Shown: in pieces, positions 14,361 through 22,600 of the stretch
How the letters are laid out: every line of letters starts with the position of its first letter
Numbering within the stretch: position 1 is the first letter of the stretch
DNA from: JAGLSB01 sp023135955
GTDB taxonomy: Bacteria > Bacteroidota > Bacteroidia > Bacteroidales > GCA-2748055
Length of the DNA: 28,907 nt
Direction: 5' to 3'
Assembly: GCA_030673645.1 (NCBI GenBank)
Contig: DAOVIO010000032.1
Location: 1-28,907 of the forward strand
The notes under the pieces: generated by a model
Told to the model about the DNA's origin: nothing
The model's database searches: none
Seen by the model: only the letters and a program-made list of their open reading frames with translations
Position numbers and translations under genes: made by a program

Positions 14361-17309
14361 ATGACTGAAAAAAAAGCAATAAGGTTAGGAAAGGCGGTGC
14401 GTGAGTTTAACGTCGGGATATCAACAATTGTCGAATTTCTGAATAAGAAAGGGCACGATGTTGAGGCAAATCCTAATTTTAAACTAGAAGCTGATGTCTA
14501 TAACCTTCTGGTTCAAGAGTATAGTTCTGATCTCGATGTGAAAAAGAAATCTGAGAATTTTAGTTTAAAAAATCTCAGAGAAAACAAAGACAGCATTAGT
14601 CTTGAAGATCTGGATAATGAGCCGCAGAAAGAGGAAGAAAAAGAACTTTTGATAAAGGATACATCGACTAGTGGCAGCCACAAAGCTGAAAAAGTTGAAC
14701 CAATTATAGAGGAAGTAACTGAGGAAAAGCAAGAAGAGCCTAGTGTAAAAGTTGTAGGAAAAGTAGACCTTGAATCCCTTTCCGGGAAAAAGAAGGTCGC
14801 TAAAAAGGAAGAAACTCCTGAACCTGTAAAGGAAGAGACTCCCGAACCTGTAAAGGAAGAGAAGGCTGAAAAGGTTAGTAAAGAAAAGAAGAAAGAACCT
14901 GTTTCTGAAACTAAGAAAGAAGTAAAAGAAAAGACAGAAAAAGCAAAACCCGGAGTTAAGGTTGTTGGAACTGTTGATTTAAGTTTAATAGAGAAGAAGA
15001 AAAAGAAAAAAGCGACTAAAGAGAAACCCGCTAAGGAGGAAGCTGTTAAAGAAGTTGCTAAGAAGGAAGAAGTTGAAGAGTTAATATTACCTGAAGAAGA
15101 AAATATTGAGACTGTTGAAGTAGAGAAGAAAGATGAAATGATTCCTACTATTTTCAAGAAACTTAGTGGGCCTACTGTTGTTGGGAAGATTGATCTTCCT
15201 GAAAAGAAAGCCCCAACCAAAAAGAAAAAACCGGTTGCCTCTTCAAGTGATACAGATAAATCAAAAAAGAAAAGAAGACGAATTTCCAAAGATACTGAGA
15301 AAGTTGATCTAAAAGGGGTCAAGAGTAAAGCTCCATCTCAAAGAAAAGCTCCTTCATCCAATGCATCAATTGGGAAACGAAAAAAGAGACTACATCGTCC
15401 AGAGGTGAAAGAAGAAGATGTACAAAAGCAAGTTAAAGATACACTTGCAAAATTAACTTCTAAGGGAGGAAAATCTAAAGGATCAAAGTACAGACGAGAG
15501 AAGCGTGATGTTGCTCATCAGAAATTACAAGCAGAATTAGATCAGCAGGAACAGGATAAAGGAATAATAAAGGTTACTGAGTTTGTTTCAGTTAGTGAAT
15601 TGGCCAGCCTGATAAATGTTCCGGTAAATCAAGTAATTCAAACTTGTATGGATTTAGGACTGTTCGTCTCCATTAATCAAAGACTTGATGCTGAAACGCT
15701 TTCAATGGTAGCCGATGAGTTTAATTACGAAGTTGAATTTGTAAGTGTAGAGCTACAAGAATCTATCGATGATGAGGAAGATGAAACGGAAGACCTGATT
15801 CACAGGCCCCCAATTGTTACAGTAATGGGTCATGTTGACCATGGAAAAACTAAATTGCTTGATCATATTCGTAGTGCAAATGTGATTGCTGGTGAAGCCG
15901 GTGGTATTACACAACATATAGGTGCTTATAGCGTAGGACTTAGTGATGGCAGAAAGATTACTTTTCTTGATACACCGGGTCATGAGGCCTTTACAGCTAT
16001 GCGTGCAAGGGGTGCCCAAATAACAGATATTGCTATTATTGTGGTTGCTGCAGATGATGGTGTTAAACCTCAGACTGTCGAAGCCATCAATCATGCTTCA
16101 GCAGCAGGTGTTCCAATAATATTTGCAATTAACAAAATTGATAAGCCTACAGCAAATCCTGAGAAAATTAAAGAGGAGCTTGCTAATATGAATTTCCTGG
16201 TAGAAGAATGGGGCGGTAAATATCAATCTCACGATATTTCTGCTAAAAGTGGTATTGCAATTGATGAACTTCTCGAAAAGGTGGTTCTGGAAGCTGAGGT
16301 TCTTGAATTAAAAGCAAATCCAGATAAATTTGCTAAGGGTAGTGTTATTGAATCATCCCTGGATAAAGGACGTGGTTATATTACAACTATTTTGGTTGAA
16401 AGTGGTACATTAAGGATTGGTGATGTAGTTCTTGCAGGAAGTCATTTTGGTCATGTGAAAGCGATGTTTAATGAAAGGAATCAGAAAGTTAAAGAAGCAG
16501 GCCCGGCAACACCTGTTTTAATTTTGGGTTTAAACGGTGCTCCTCAGGCAGGTGATAGGTTTAATGTAGTGGAAAACGATAAGGAAGCAAAAGATTATGC
16601 AACTAAGCGTGAGCAATTACAAAGGGAACAGGATCTCAGGACCCAGAAGCATATTACTCTCGATGAAATCGGGCGGAGGATTGCAATTGGTAATTTTAAG
16701 GAATTGAATGTTATTGTAAAAGGTGATGTTGATGGTTCAATTGAGGCTCTTAGCGATTCTCTGCTAAAATTATCAACTGAAGAAATTCAGGTAAATATAA
16801 AACACAAAGCGGTAGGACAGATCTCAGAATCTGATATTCTACTTGCTGCAGCCTCAGATGCAATTATTCTCGGATTTCAGGTCAGGCCATCGCTTAGTGC
16901 GCGAAAACTTGCAGAAAAGGAACAGATAGACATTAGATTATATTCCATTATTTACGACGCAATCGAAGAGATTAAATCTGCGATGGAGGGTATGTTATCA
17001 CCTGAAATCAGGGAAGAGATTGTTGCAACTCTTGAGATTCTTGAAACCTTTAAGATTACTAAAACAGGTACCGTTGCAGGTTGTATGGTAAGAGAAGGGA
17101 AAATTAAACGTGAATCAAAAATTCGTATAATCAGAGATGGTATTGTGGTTTATAGCGGTGCATTAGGTTCTCTGAAAAGATTCAAAGACGATGTGAAAGA
17201 AGTCGTTACTGGCTTAGAGTGTGGATTAAATATTAAGAACTTCAATGATATCAAAGTAGCCGATGTAATTGAAGCCTATTCGGAAACTGAAATACGTAAG
17301 ACTTTGTAG
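14361..17309 (+). CDS. infB: Translation initiation factor IF-2
   Basis: 982 residues. IF-2 is the GTPase that brings initiator tRNA to the 30S subunit and promotes subunit joining. Residues 1-50 form the first IF2_N-type domain (KAVREFNVGISTIVEFLNKKG). About 60-400 are a disordered Lys/Glu/Pro-rich linker, and about 402-460 a second IF2_N domain (VSVSELASLINVPVNQVIQ). The G domain has GHVDHGKT (490-497), DTPGH (537-541) and NKID (591-594), followed by domains II-IV including the fMet-tRNA-binding C2 region. The linker carries three VVGxxDL motifs (near residues 131, 201 and 273). GGAG lies just before the ATG. The gene ends 12 nt before a REP-like palindrome that may mark the operon's end. 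Confidence 0.98.
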   Translation: MTEKKAIRLGKAVREFNVGISTIVEFLNKKGHDVEANPNFKLEADVYNLLVQEYSSDLDVKKKSENFSLKNLRENKDSISLEDLDNEPQKEEEKELLIKDTSTSGSHKAEKVEPIIEEVTEEKQEEPSVKVVGKVDLESLSGKKKVAKKEETPEPVKEETPEPVKEEKAEKVSKEKKKEPVSETKKEVKEKTEKAKPGVKVVGTVDLSLIEKKKKKKATKEKPAKEEAVKEVAKKEEVEELILPEEENIETVEVEKKDEMIPTIFKKLSGPTVVGKIDLPEKKAPTKKKKPVASSSDTDKSKKKRRRISKDTEKVDLKGVKSKAPSQRKAPSSNASIGKRKKRLHRPEVKEEDVQKQVKDTLAKLTSKGGKSKGSKYRREKRDVAHQKLQAELDQQEQDKGIIKVTEFVSVSELASLINVPVNQVIQTCMDLGLFVSINQRLDAETLSMVADEFNYEVEFVSVELQESIDDEEDETEDLIHRPPIVTVMGHVDHGKTKLLDHIRSANVIAGEAGGITQHIGAYSVGLSDGRKITFLDTPGHEAFTAMRARGAQITDIAIIVVAADDGVKPQTVEAINHASAAGVPIIFAINKIDKPTANPEKIKEELANMNFLVEEWGGKYQSHDISAKSGIAIDELLEKVVLEAEVLELKANPDKFAKGSVIESSLDKGRGYITTILVESGTLRIGDVVLAGSHFGHVKAMFNERNQKVKEAGPATPVLILGLNGAPQAGDRFNVVENDKEAKDYATKREQLQREQDLRTQKHITLDEIGRRIAIGNFKELNVIVKGDVDGSIEALSDSLLKLSTEEIQVNIKHKAVGQISESDILLAAASDAIILGFQVRPSLSARKLAEKEQIDIRLYSIIYDAIEEIKSAMEGMLSPEIREEIVATLEILETFKITKTGTVAGCMVREGKIKRESKIRIIRDGIVVYSGALGSLKRFKDDVKEVVTGLECGLNIKNFNDIKVADVIEAYSETEIRKTL

Positions 17310-17320
17310 AATTGAGGGAC

Positions 17321-17378
17321 GTTGAGACGCACGGCCGTGCGTCTGTGCCATGGTGTTGAGATGCATAATCTTGCGTCT
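17321..17378. repeat. Pair of REP-like palindromes between infB and arsC
   Basis: Unit A (17321-17344) is GTTG followed by the perfect 20-bp palindrome AGACGCACGGCCGTGCGTCT. Unit B (17355-17378) starts GTTGAGATGCA and ends TGCGTCT, forming a 7-bp stem with one G-T pair and a 6-nt loop. Both share the frame GTTGAGAyGCA...TGCGTCT at 34-bp spacing. They separate convergent genes, and unit B overlaps the arsC stop codon. They may terminate transcription in both directions, although neither has a T-tract. Confidence 0.7.
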
Positions 17379-17790
17379 ATACTAATTGCCCATAAAATTC
17401 TTCAAAATCTCGTTTTATTTCATCTCGCACCCGGCGAAAGACAGCATATATCTCCTCCTCTGTACCAGTTGCCTCTGCTGGATCATCAAATCCTATATGC
17501 AATCGCTTATATACTTGCCCTGTAAAGGTCGGACAACTTTCCTTAGCTTCTCCACAGACTGTAATTACATAATCAAAAGTTTTATCAAGGAAATTTTCTA
17601 CGTTTTTGGGTCGACTTTCACTTATATCAACAGCCATTTCTCTCATTACCTCAATTGCTTTTTGATGGACTTCAGAAGATGGGTTTGTTCCGGCACTGTA
17701 TATTTCATAAGCAGGATTCATAGCTTTTAAAAAGCCTTCAGCCATTTGACTTCTGCATGAATTGCCAGTGCATAATATTAATATCTTCAT
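17377..17790 (-). CDS. arsC: Arsenate reductase, thioredoxin-coupled, LMW-phosphatase fold
   Basis: 137 residues from the ATG at 17790, where MKILILCTGNSCRSQMAEG places the P-loop at the expected N-terminal position; an upstream in-frame ATG at 17838 would add 16 atypical residues. P-loop Cys is C7 with R13 (CTGNSCRS). C79 and C86 (VITVCGEAKESCP) match the two redox cysteines of thioredoxin-dependent ArsC (C82 and C89 in Staphylococcus), and FDDPAEATG carries the conserved Asp-Pro. The enzyme would reduce arsenate to arsenite in the cytosol. No arsR, arsB/acr3 or arsM is adjacent, so it stands alone. The last codons run into a REP-like unit. A plain tyrosine phosphatase is less likely given C79 and C86. 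Confidence 0.9.
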   Translation of the reverse strand: MKILILCTGNSCRSQMAEGFLKAMNPAYEIYSAGTNPSSEVHQKAIEVMREMAVDISESRPKNVENFLDKTFDYVITVCGEAKESCPTFTGQVYKRLHIGFDDPAEATGTEEEIYAVFRRVRDEIKRDFEEFYGQLV

Positions 17791-17868
17791 TTTATATAAG
17801 CTTATTCTTGCTTTCCGAGAAACACTCCCGAAAATCATAATAATAACCCCTTGCTGCGGGTGAGGACA

Positions 17869-17910
17869 AGATTGCTTCAGTTACCCTCGTACCTCGGGCT
17901 CCACATTGCA
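17869..17910 (+). repeat. Dispersed-repeat unit 1 ('agattgctt...ctcgggctcc...')
   Basis: It begins AGATTGCTTCAG, contains CCCTCGTACCTCGGGCTCC and ends CATTGCA. It is a diverged direct copy of the unit at 17938-17983, with about 69 bp between the unit starts. It is noncoding and upstream of arsC. Confidence 0.6.
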
Positions 17911-17937
17911 TCTTCGGAAATTGGCCAAGTTGAGACT

Positions 17938-17983
17938 AGATTGCTTTAGTCGCCCTCATGCTTCGGGCTCCATCGCAATGACC
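17938..17983 (+). repeat. Dispersed-repeat unit 2
   Basis: It begins AGATTGCTTTAG, contains CGCCCTCATGCTTCGGGCTC and ends TCGCAATGACC. It parallels unit 1 and faces an inverted relative at 18062-18098 across the 20-bp palindrome. The three together look like a composite palindromic element of about 160 bp. Confidence 0.6.
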
Positions 17984-18001
17984 GATCTTTGCGCGCACGG
18001 G

Positions 18002-18044
18002 GGGATAAAAAAGTTGGCGGCAAAGCCGCCAACTTTTTTATCCC
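18002..18044. terminator. Perfect 20-bp stem, bidirectional intrinsic terminator
   Basis: GGGATAAAAAAGTTGGCGGC, loop AAA, then the exact complement. Read on either strand this gives a GC-rich 9-bp stem (GTTGGCGGC/GCCGCCAAC) followed by six T residues, the form of a Rho-independent terminator. On the minus strand it would end transcripts coming from the giant-protein/PorP genes about 350 nt after the PorP stop. It lies upstream of arsC and so also insulates that gene. Confidence 0.75.
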
Positions 18045-18061
18045 TGCTCTCGAGTGCGTGT

Positions 18062-18098
18062 CGTCCTTGCGAGACGACGAAGGAGGCGAAGCAATCTC
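18062..18098 (-). repeat. Dispersed-repeat unit 3, inverted and diverged
   Basis: The minus strand reads GAGATTGCTTCGCCTCCTTC, then GTCGTCTCGCAAGGACG. It shares AGATTGCTT and the TCGCAA core with units 1 and 2. The middle is different in length, so the call rests mainly on its ends and its position opposite unit 2. Confidence 0.5.
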
Positions 18099-18211
18099 TA
18101 ATTCTTTGTTATACCAGATTCAAAGTAAATGTAATACAATTTGGCAAATACAGACATATTTGTTGTGATTTCTGACTTCTACTAAATATATTTAACGAGA
18201 CACCCGAGGTG

Positions 18212-18237
18212 CAGCATAATACGACCTTATTATGCTG
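18212..18237. repeat. 10-bp perfect hairpin
   Basis: CAGCATAATA, loop CGACCT, then TATTATGCTG. It lies between the PorP/SprF gene and the terminator stem. On the minus strand it follows the larger 12-bp hairpin after 3 nt. Its role is unknown; it may protect the 3' end of the upstream transcript. Confidence 0.6.
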
Positions 18238-18240
18238 ATT

Positions 18241-18291
18241 ATAAGCCTGTTTAGATTTGCGCATTGAAATTAGCCCGGAAAACAGGCTTAT
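18241..18291. repeat. 12-bp perfect inverted repeat with 27-nt loop
   Basis: ATAAGCCTGTTT (18241-18252) and AAACAGGCTTAT (18280-18291). It lies about 105 nt downstream of the PorP/SprF stop on the minus strand and could be the first 3' structure of that transcript. There is no strong T-tract after it. Confidence 0.6.
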
Positions 18292-18395
18292 TGTTTATGT
18301 AATGCCCCGGATTTAAAAAAAAAAGGAATATAATCAATAGATTATTGTCTCCACAACTTTGTAGTAAAATACTTAAATTAATGTTGAAATCTAAA

Positions 18396-19400
18396 TTAGA
18401 AAATTGGACAAGGAACAAATTTGTGTTTAACCAGCCTCCTCTTTTTAGCCCCAAATGAATAGATCAAGGATACTTCATGAGCTCCTCCTGTTTGAGTAAT
18501 AAGACGTGATGTGGTAAAATCGTAACTATATCCAATCTTATAAGCATTTATTTTGTATCCGACAAGAAGGGATAGAGCTCCAAGGGTTCGGTTTTCTGGA
18601 AATACTGGAAGACCCCTATACCACAATCCAAAAATTAGAGGTGCTTTAACATAATACATGCCCAAATCAAGATATTTATATTTATCCTGTATCAATAAAT
18701 TGAATGCTCCTGTAATATTTTCCTCCTTTACTCTACGTGTACGGCCATAAATTTCATATTTTCCGCCTCCATAAACAGACACTCGCAAAGGTATATAATC
18801 ACCTGTAGCCGATAAGTGGGGACTTAATGTCATCAGGTGATCTACGGTAAAACCAAACCAAAATTTATCAGAATAAGCCAGTAATGAGGAGCTGAAATCA
18901 AAATGCCCGATTGATTCAGCGTTTATATCTTCAACTGTAGATCCTGGATCATAATTGCTACTTCTTACAATTTGGTCCCCGAATAATAAACTAGATATAT
19001 CAACAGCCTTTATATAATAGTATGCCTGAAGCCCTGGTCTTAATTTCCAATCCCTATTGATGTCAAAATTAAAAGAATAGTTTAATCCCAGATTAGTAAC
19101 ATTTAATAACCCCTTTCCGGCATCATCCCTTAAAATAACAACCCCTATGCCACTTCGGTATTCTTCCAGGTAATAATCAGCAGAGATTGCATAAGTAACA
19201 AAAGTTGCCGCCAATTGAGGCCACTGATCCCTATAATTCATAATAATTCGGCCACCATCTCCAGTCCCGGCATATGATGGCCCCATCGTTAACGGGGATG
19301 AATAAAACTGCGAAAACTGAGCATCCTGAGCATCAGCAACTGGCACTAATGCAAGTACAAATAGCAGAAATAATAATATTTTAGTTTGATTTTTCTTCAT
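18396..19400 (-). CDS. PorP/SprF-family type IX secretion outer-membrane protein
   Basis: 334 residues from the ATG at 19400, chosen because it gives a clean signal peptide (MKKNQTKILLFLLFVLALVP, cleavage near ADA-Q). An in-frame upstream ATG would begin inside the preceding gene. The mature start DAQFSQFYSSPLTMGPSYAG is the family hallmark (Q-F-x-x-x-P-x-x-x-N/GPSYAG). Alternating beta strands with aromatic ends fit an outer-membrane barrel, and the end FVPCPIF fits the family's usual C-terminus. In known systems, PorP links the machine to the surface, and SprF-like relatives pair with the giant substrate encoded next to them. Only 4 nt separate this start from the stop of the giant Ig-repeat gene, so it is probably that protein's dedicated partner. 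Confidence 0.93.
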   Translation of the reverse strand: MKKNQTKILLFLLFVLALVPVADAQDAQFSQFYSSPLTMGPSYAGTGDGGRIIMNYRDQWPQLAATFVTYAISADYYLEEYRSGIGVVILRDDAGKGLLNVTNLGLNYSFNFDINRDWKLRPGLQAYYYIKAVDISSLLFGDQIVRSSNYDPGSTVEDINAESIGHFDFSSSLLAYSDKFWFGFTVDHLMTLSPHLSATGDYIPLRVSVYGGGKYEIYGRTRRVKEENITGAFNLLIQDKYKYLDLGMYYVKAPLIFGLWYRGLPVFPENRTLGALSLLVGYKINAYKIGYSYDFTTSRLITQTGGAHEVSLIYSFGAKKRRLVKHKFVPCPIF

Positions 19401-19404
19401 TGTT

Positions 19405-19697
19405 TTAATGCAAAAGAATAAGGCTTCCAACCTGTGAAAAAGAATCTCCATTATTATATACCCCACTTACACTGAATACATAAACGCCTTCTTCAACCAG
19501 GTCTCCTCTGAAATATCCATCCCATCCTAAATTTATGTCATCTGTTTCAAACATTATGATTCCTAATCGGTTATAAATCTCAAGGTTATATTCAAGTAAT
19601 CCTTCTGCAAAACAATGGAAAACATCATTGCTATAATCGTTTTCTACAAAATATCCTCCACTTTCGCCATCTGGAGTGAATGCATTAGGACAGATGA
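19405..19697 (-). other. Type IX secretion C-terminal sorting domain of the giant protein
   Basis: The last 97 codons run from VICPNAFTPDG through YNLEIYNRLGIIMFET, WDGYFRGDLVEEGVYVF and the final GSLILLH. CPNAFTPDG, YNRLG, WDG and GVYxF are the landmarks of the gliding-motility-associated (type B) C-terminal domain. In characterised Bacteroidota it directs type IX export, commonly with a PorP/SprF-like partner. Confidence 0.92.
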
Positions 19698-22600
19698 CCC
19701 TGCCTTTATCTTCCACAGTTACAGCCTCATAGATAGTTTCGCTATCGTAGCACAGATTACTTGTGTACACATGTAAAGTTATATCATAAATTCCGGTTTC
19801 TTCATATATATGGGTGGGATTTATCTCATTAGATGTTATGTTATCACCAAAAACCCAAATAATTGAATCCACATCTTCAGAAAGATTGTAACAATGAAGC
19901 GGCTCATCACTTTTGTCAGGAGGGGTGGAGATATAAAGAATACCCGGACTTACCTCAAGTTCGGCGTCCGGATGATCATGAACGATTACCACAGTATCTT
20001 TTTCAACGATGATACCATCTGGACCTGTTCCTGATAATTTTACATTATATGTACCGGGAATGTTATAGGTATGCATAGGATTTGCATCTGTTGAAATTGC
20101 TCCATCGCCAAAGTCCCAGGTGAATGGACTTCCTCCAACTGAAGAGTTTATAAAATCAACAAATAATGGAGGGCATCCATTTTGTGGAGAAGGGGTAAAG
20201 TCTACTTCCGGAAGAACATAATAGGTGATAATTACCTCATCATAGGCAATACATTTGTCGTTATCGATTGTCCAGTAAAATGTATTTGCACCTTCACCAA
20301 GTTCAGTAACCTGTGTCTCAAAACTATTTGGAGAAGCTATATCTCCAAGTCCGGCTGCAAGTTGCCATTCTCCAATGCCTTCTGCAGGATTATTACCAAC
20401 AAGAATTATATTAGGATCATAAATAATTTCGTCTATACCAGCATATGCTATTGCAAGATTATTTGTGATTATCACATTGTCAGATGTTTTACATCGTCCA
20501 TTCTCAGTTGTCCAACTGAGAGTATTTGCTCCTAAACCGAGGCTTGTAATTTCAGCATTAAAATCATTGGGATTTTGTATAACACCAAAGCCACTAACAA
20601 CTCTCCAGATACCGTCGCCAATAGATGGAGGATTGGCGAGAAGATTTGCCGTACTATTACAAATAATTCTGTCTTCTCCGGCATAGGCTATTGTAGGAGA
20701 ACTATTTTTGATAATAATTTCATCGCTTAAGATACAACTACCATTTGTGGTTATCCAATTAAAGCTATTTTCGCCATACCCAATATCAGTAATTTTCGTC
20801 GAAGGATCAGTTGCATTTTCAAAGCTTGCTGACCCACTTACTATACCCCATTCTCCAGTTCCAATTTGAGGGATATTTGCAGCCATAAAAGTCTCCGATA
20901 TGCAATTATCCTGATCGGGGCCAGCCGATGGCAACGATGGTAAATTGTTGGTTACTAATACAGTATCCGAATTATTACATCCTGTGGTTGTAACTGTCCA
21001 AACCAATTTGTTTTGTCCCCTCTCAAGGGAATAAACTTTTGAATTAAAAAGCGTATTATCTTCAAAAATTCCAGACCCTTCGGCTATTGTCCATGTCCCA
21101 TATCCATTTTCAGCTTCCGATGAATAAAGTTGGGCAGAATCTGCACAGAGATACTGGTCTAAACCTGCAGATATATTCGTTGGTTGATTATTACTGATTT
21201 CAATACGGTCTTCTGAATAGCAACCTAAGTTTTCAATTTTCCACCTGAATGTATTCGAACCATAACCAATGTTTTGTACTTCGGAAGTATTTGAAATCGG
21301 ATCAATAATATCTGCTGCTCCGCTAATCAGTGTCCAATTTCCTGTTCCTATAATCGGATCACGGGCGCTCATAAAAATATTTTCACTACAATTGGTTCTA
21401 TCTGAACCTGCATAGGCCTGACTTGGACTATTATTAGTTATGATAATCTCATCAATTGATTTACATTGATTTTTTGATATTACCCAGTTAAAGGTATTAT
21501 TACCCGAGCTTAGTTTTGTAGCTGTGTTATTTATGAAAGTAGCTGAACCACCTATTATTTCCCAGCTTCCGGTTCCATAGCTTGGTGTATTCGGATAAAG
21601 TATTACAGAATCTGTACAGATAGTCTGATCTAAACCAGCATCAGCAATAGTTGGCAGATCATTTGTAATGAAAACTTCATCACTAGTTACACAACCTCCA
21701 CTATCGCTGGTAATTGTCCATCGGAATGTATTTGTTCCTTTACTTATATTAGTGACTTTGGAATTGTATTGATATTCATCCTCAATATTTCCACTTCCAC
21801 CAATGATAGACCATATGCCTGTACCAATCAAAACTTCATTTCCTTCCAAAGTAGTACTGTCAAGACAATATACTCTGTCATCACCTGCATCAGCTATTGT
21901 GGGTGAATTATTTGTAATTGTTACTTCATCTGTAGTTACTTCGTATTCTTGTATGGTCCATCTAAATACATTAGCACTCTTACCTATCTCTACAACTTCA
22001 GTATCATATTTGTTTTTATCAATAAATTTCGCAGATCCTGTTACAACGGACCAGGTTCCTACTCCATAATTTGGTACAGTTCCAAACAAAAATGTATTAT
22101 CAGTACATAATGATTGATCAGATCCGGCATCATTATCGGTTATTGTAGAATTAATTACTTTAACATCATCTGAAAAAGAACATAAATTATTAGTAATTGT
22201 CCAAATGAAAACATTTTCCCCAATAGCAAGATCGGTTAAATGAGTTGTTGGAGAATTTTTATCTACTATAATACCACTTCCACTCGACAAGGTCCATTCT
22301 CCAGTTCCCACGGCAGGAGTATTTCCTTCAATAGTACTGGTGTCTACAAGAGTTATTATATCGTGACCAGCAAAAGCATTTGTTGGTAAATCGTTTGTAA
22401 TGGAAACGGTATCATATCTTATACAACCTTCATTATTAATTGTCCATTTAAGAATATTTGTTCCTTTGCTGAGAGAACTTACATCAGTTATTGGGCTATA
22501 TGGCTGATCGAAATTTGCTCCTCCTGAAACTACAGACCATGAACCAGTTCCTGCAGCAGGAGTATTGGCATTTAAGGTTGAAGTAGATGAACATAAAATC

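Noticed and set aside
14513..15322. Long minus-strand open frame of 269 codons opposite infB
   Set aside because: It is the antisense of the Lys/Glu-rich IF-2 linker and encodes an artificial Ser/Phe-rich protein with no motif. infB itself is certain.
17791..17838. Upstream ATG start for arsC
   Set aside because: It would add 16 residues before the P-loop, whereas the family starts directly with the hydrophobic strand MKILILC.
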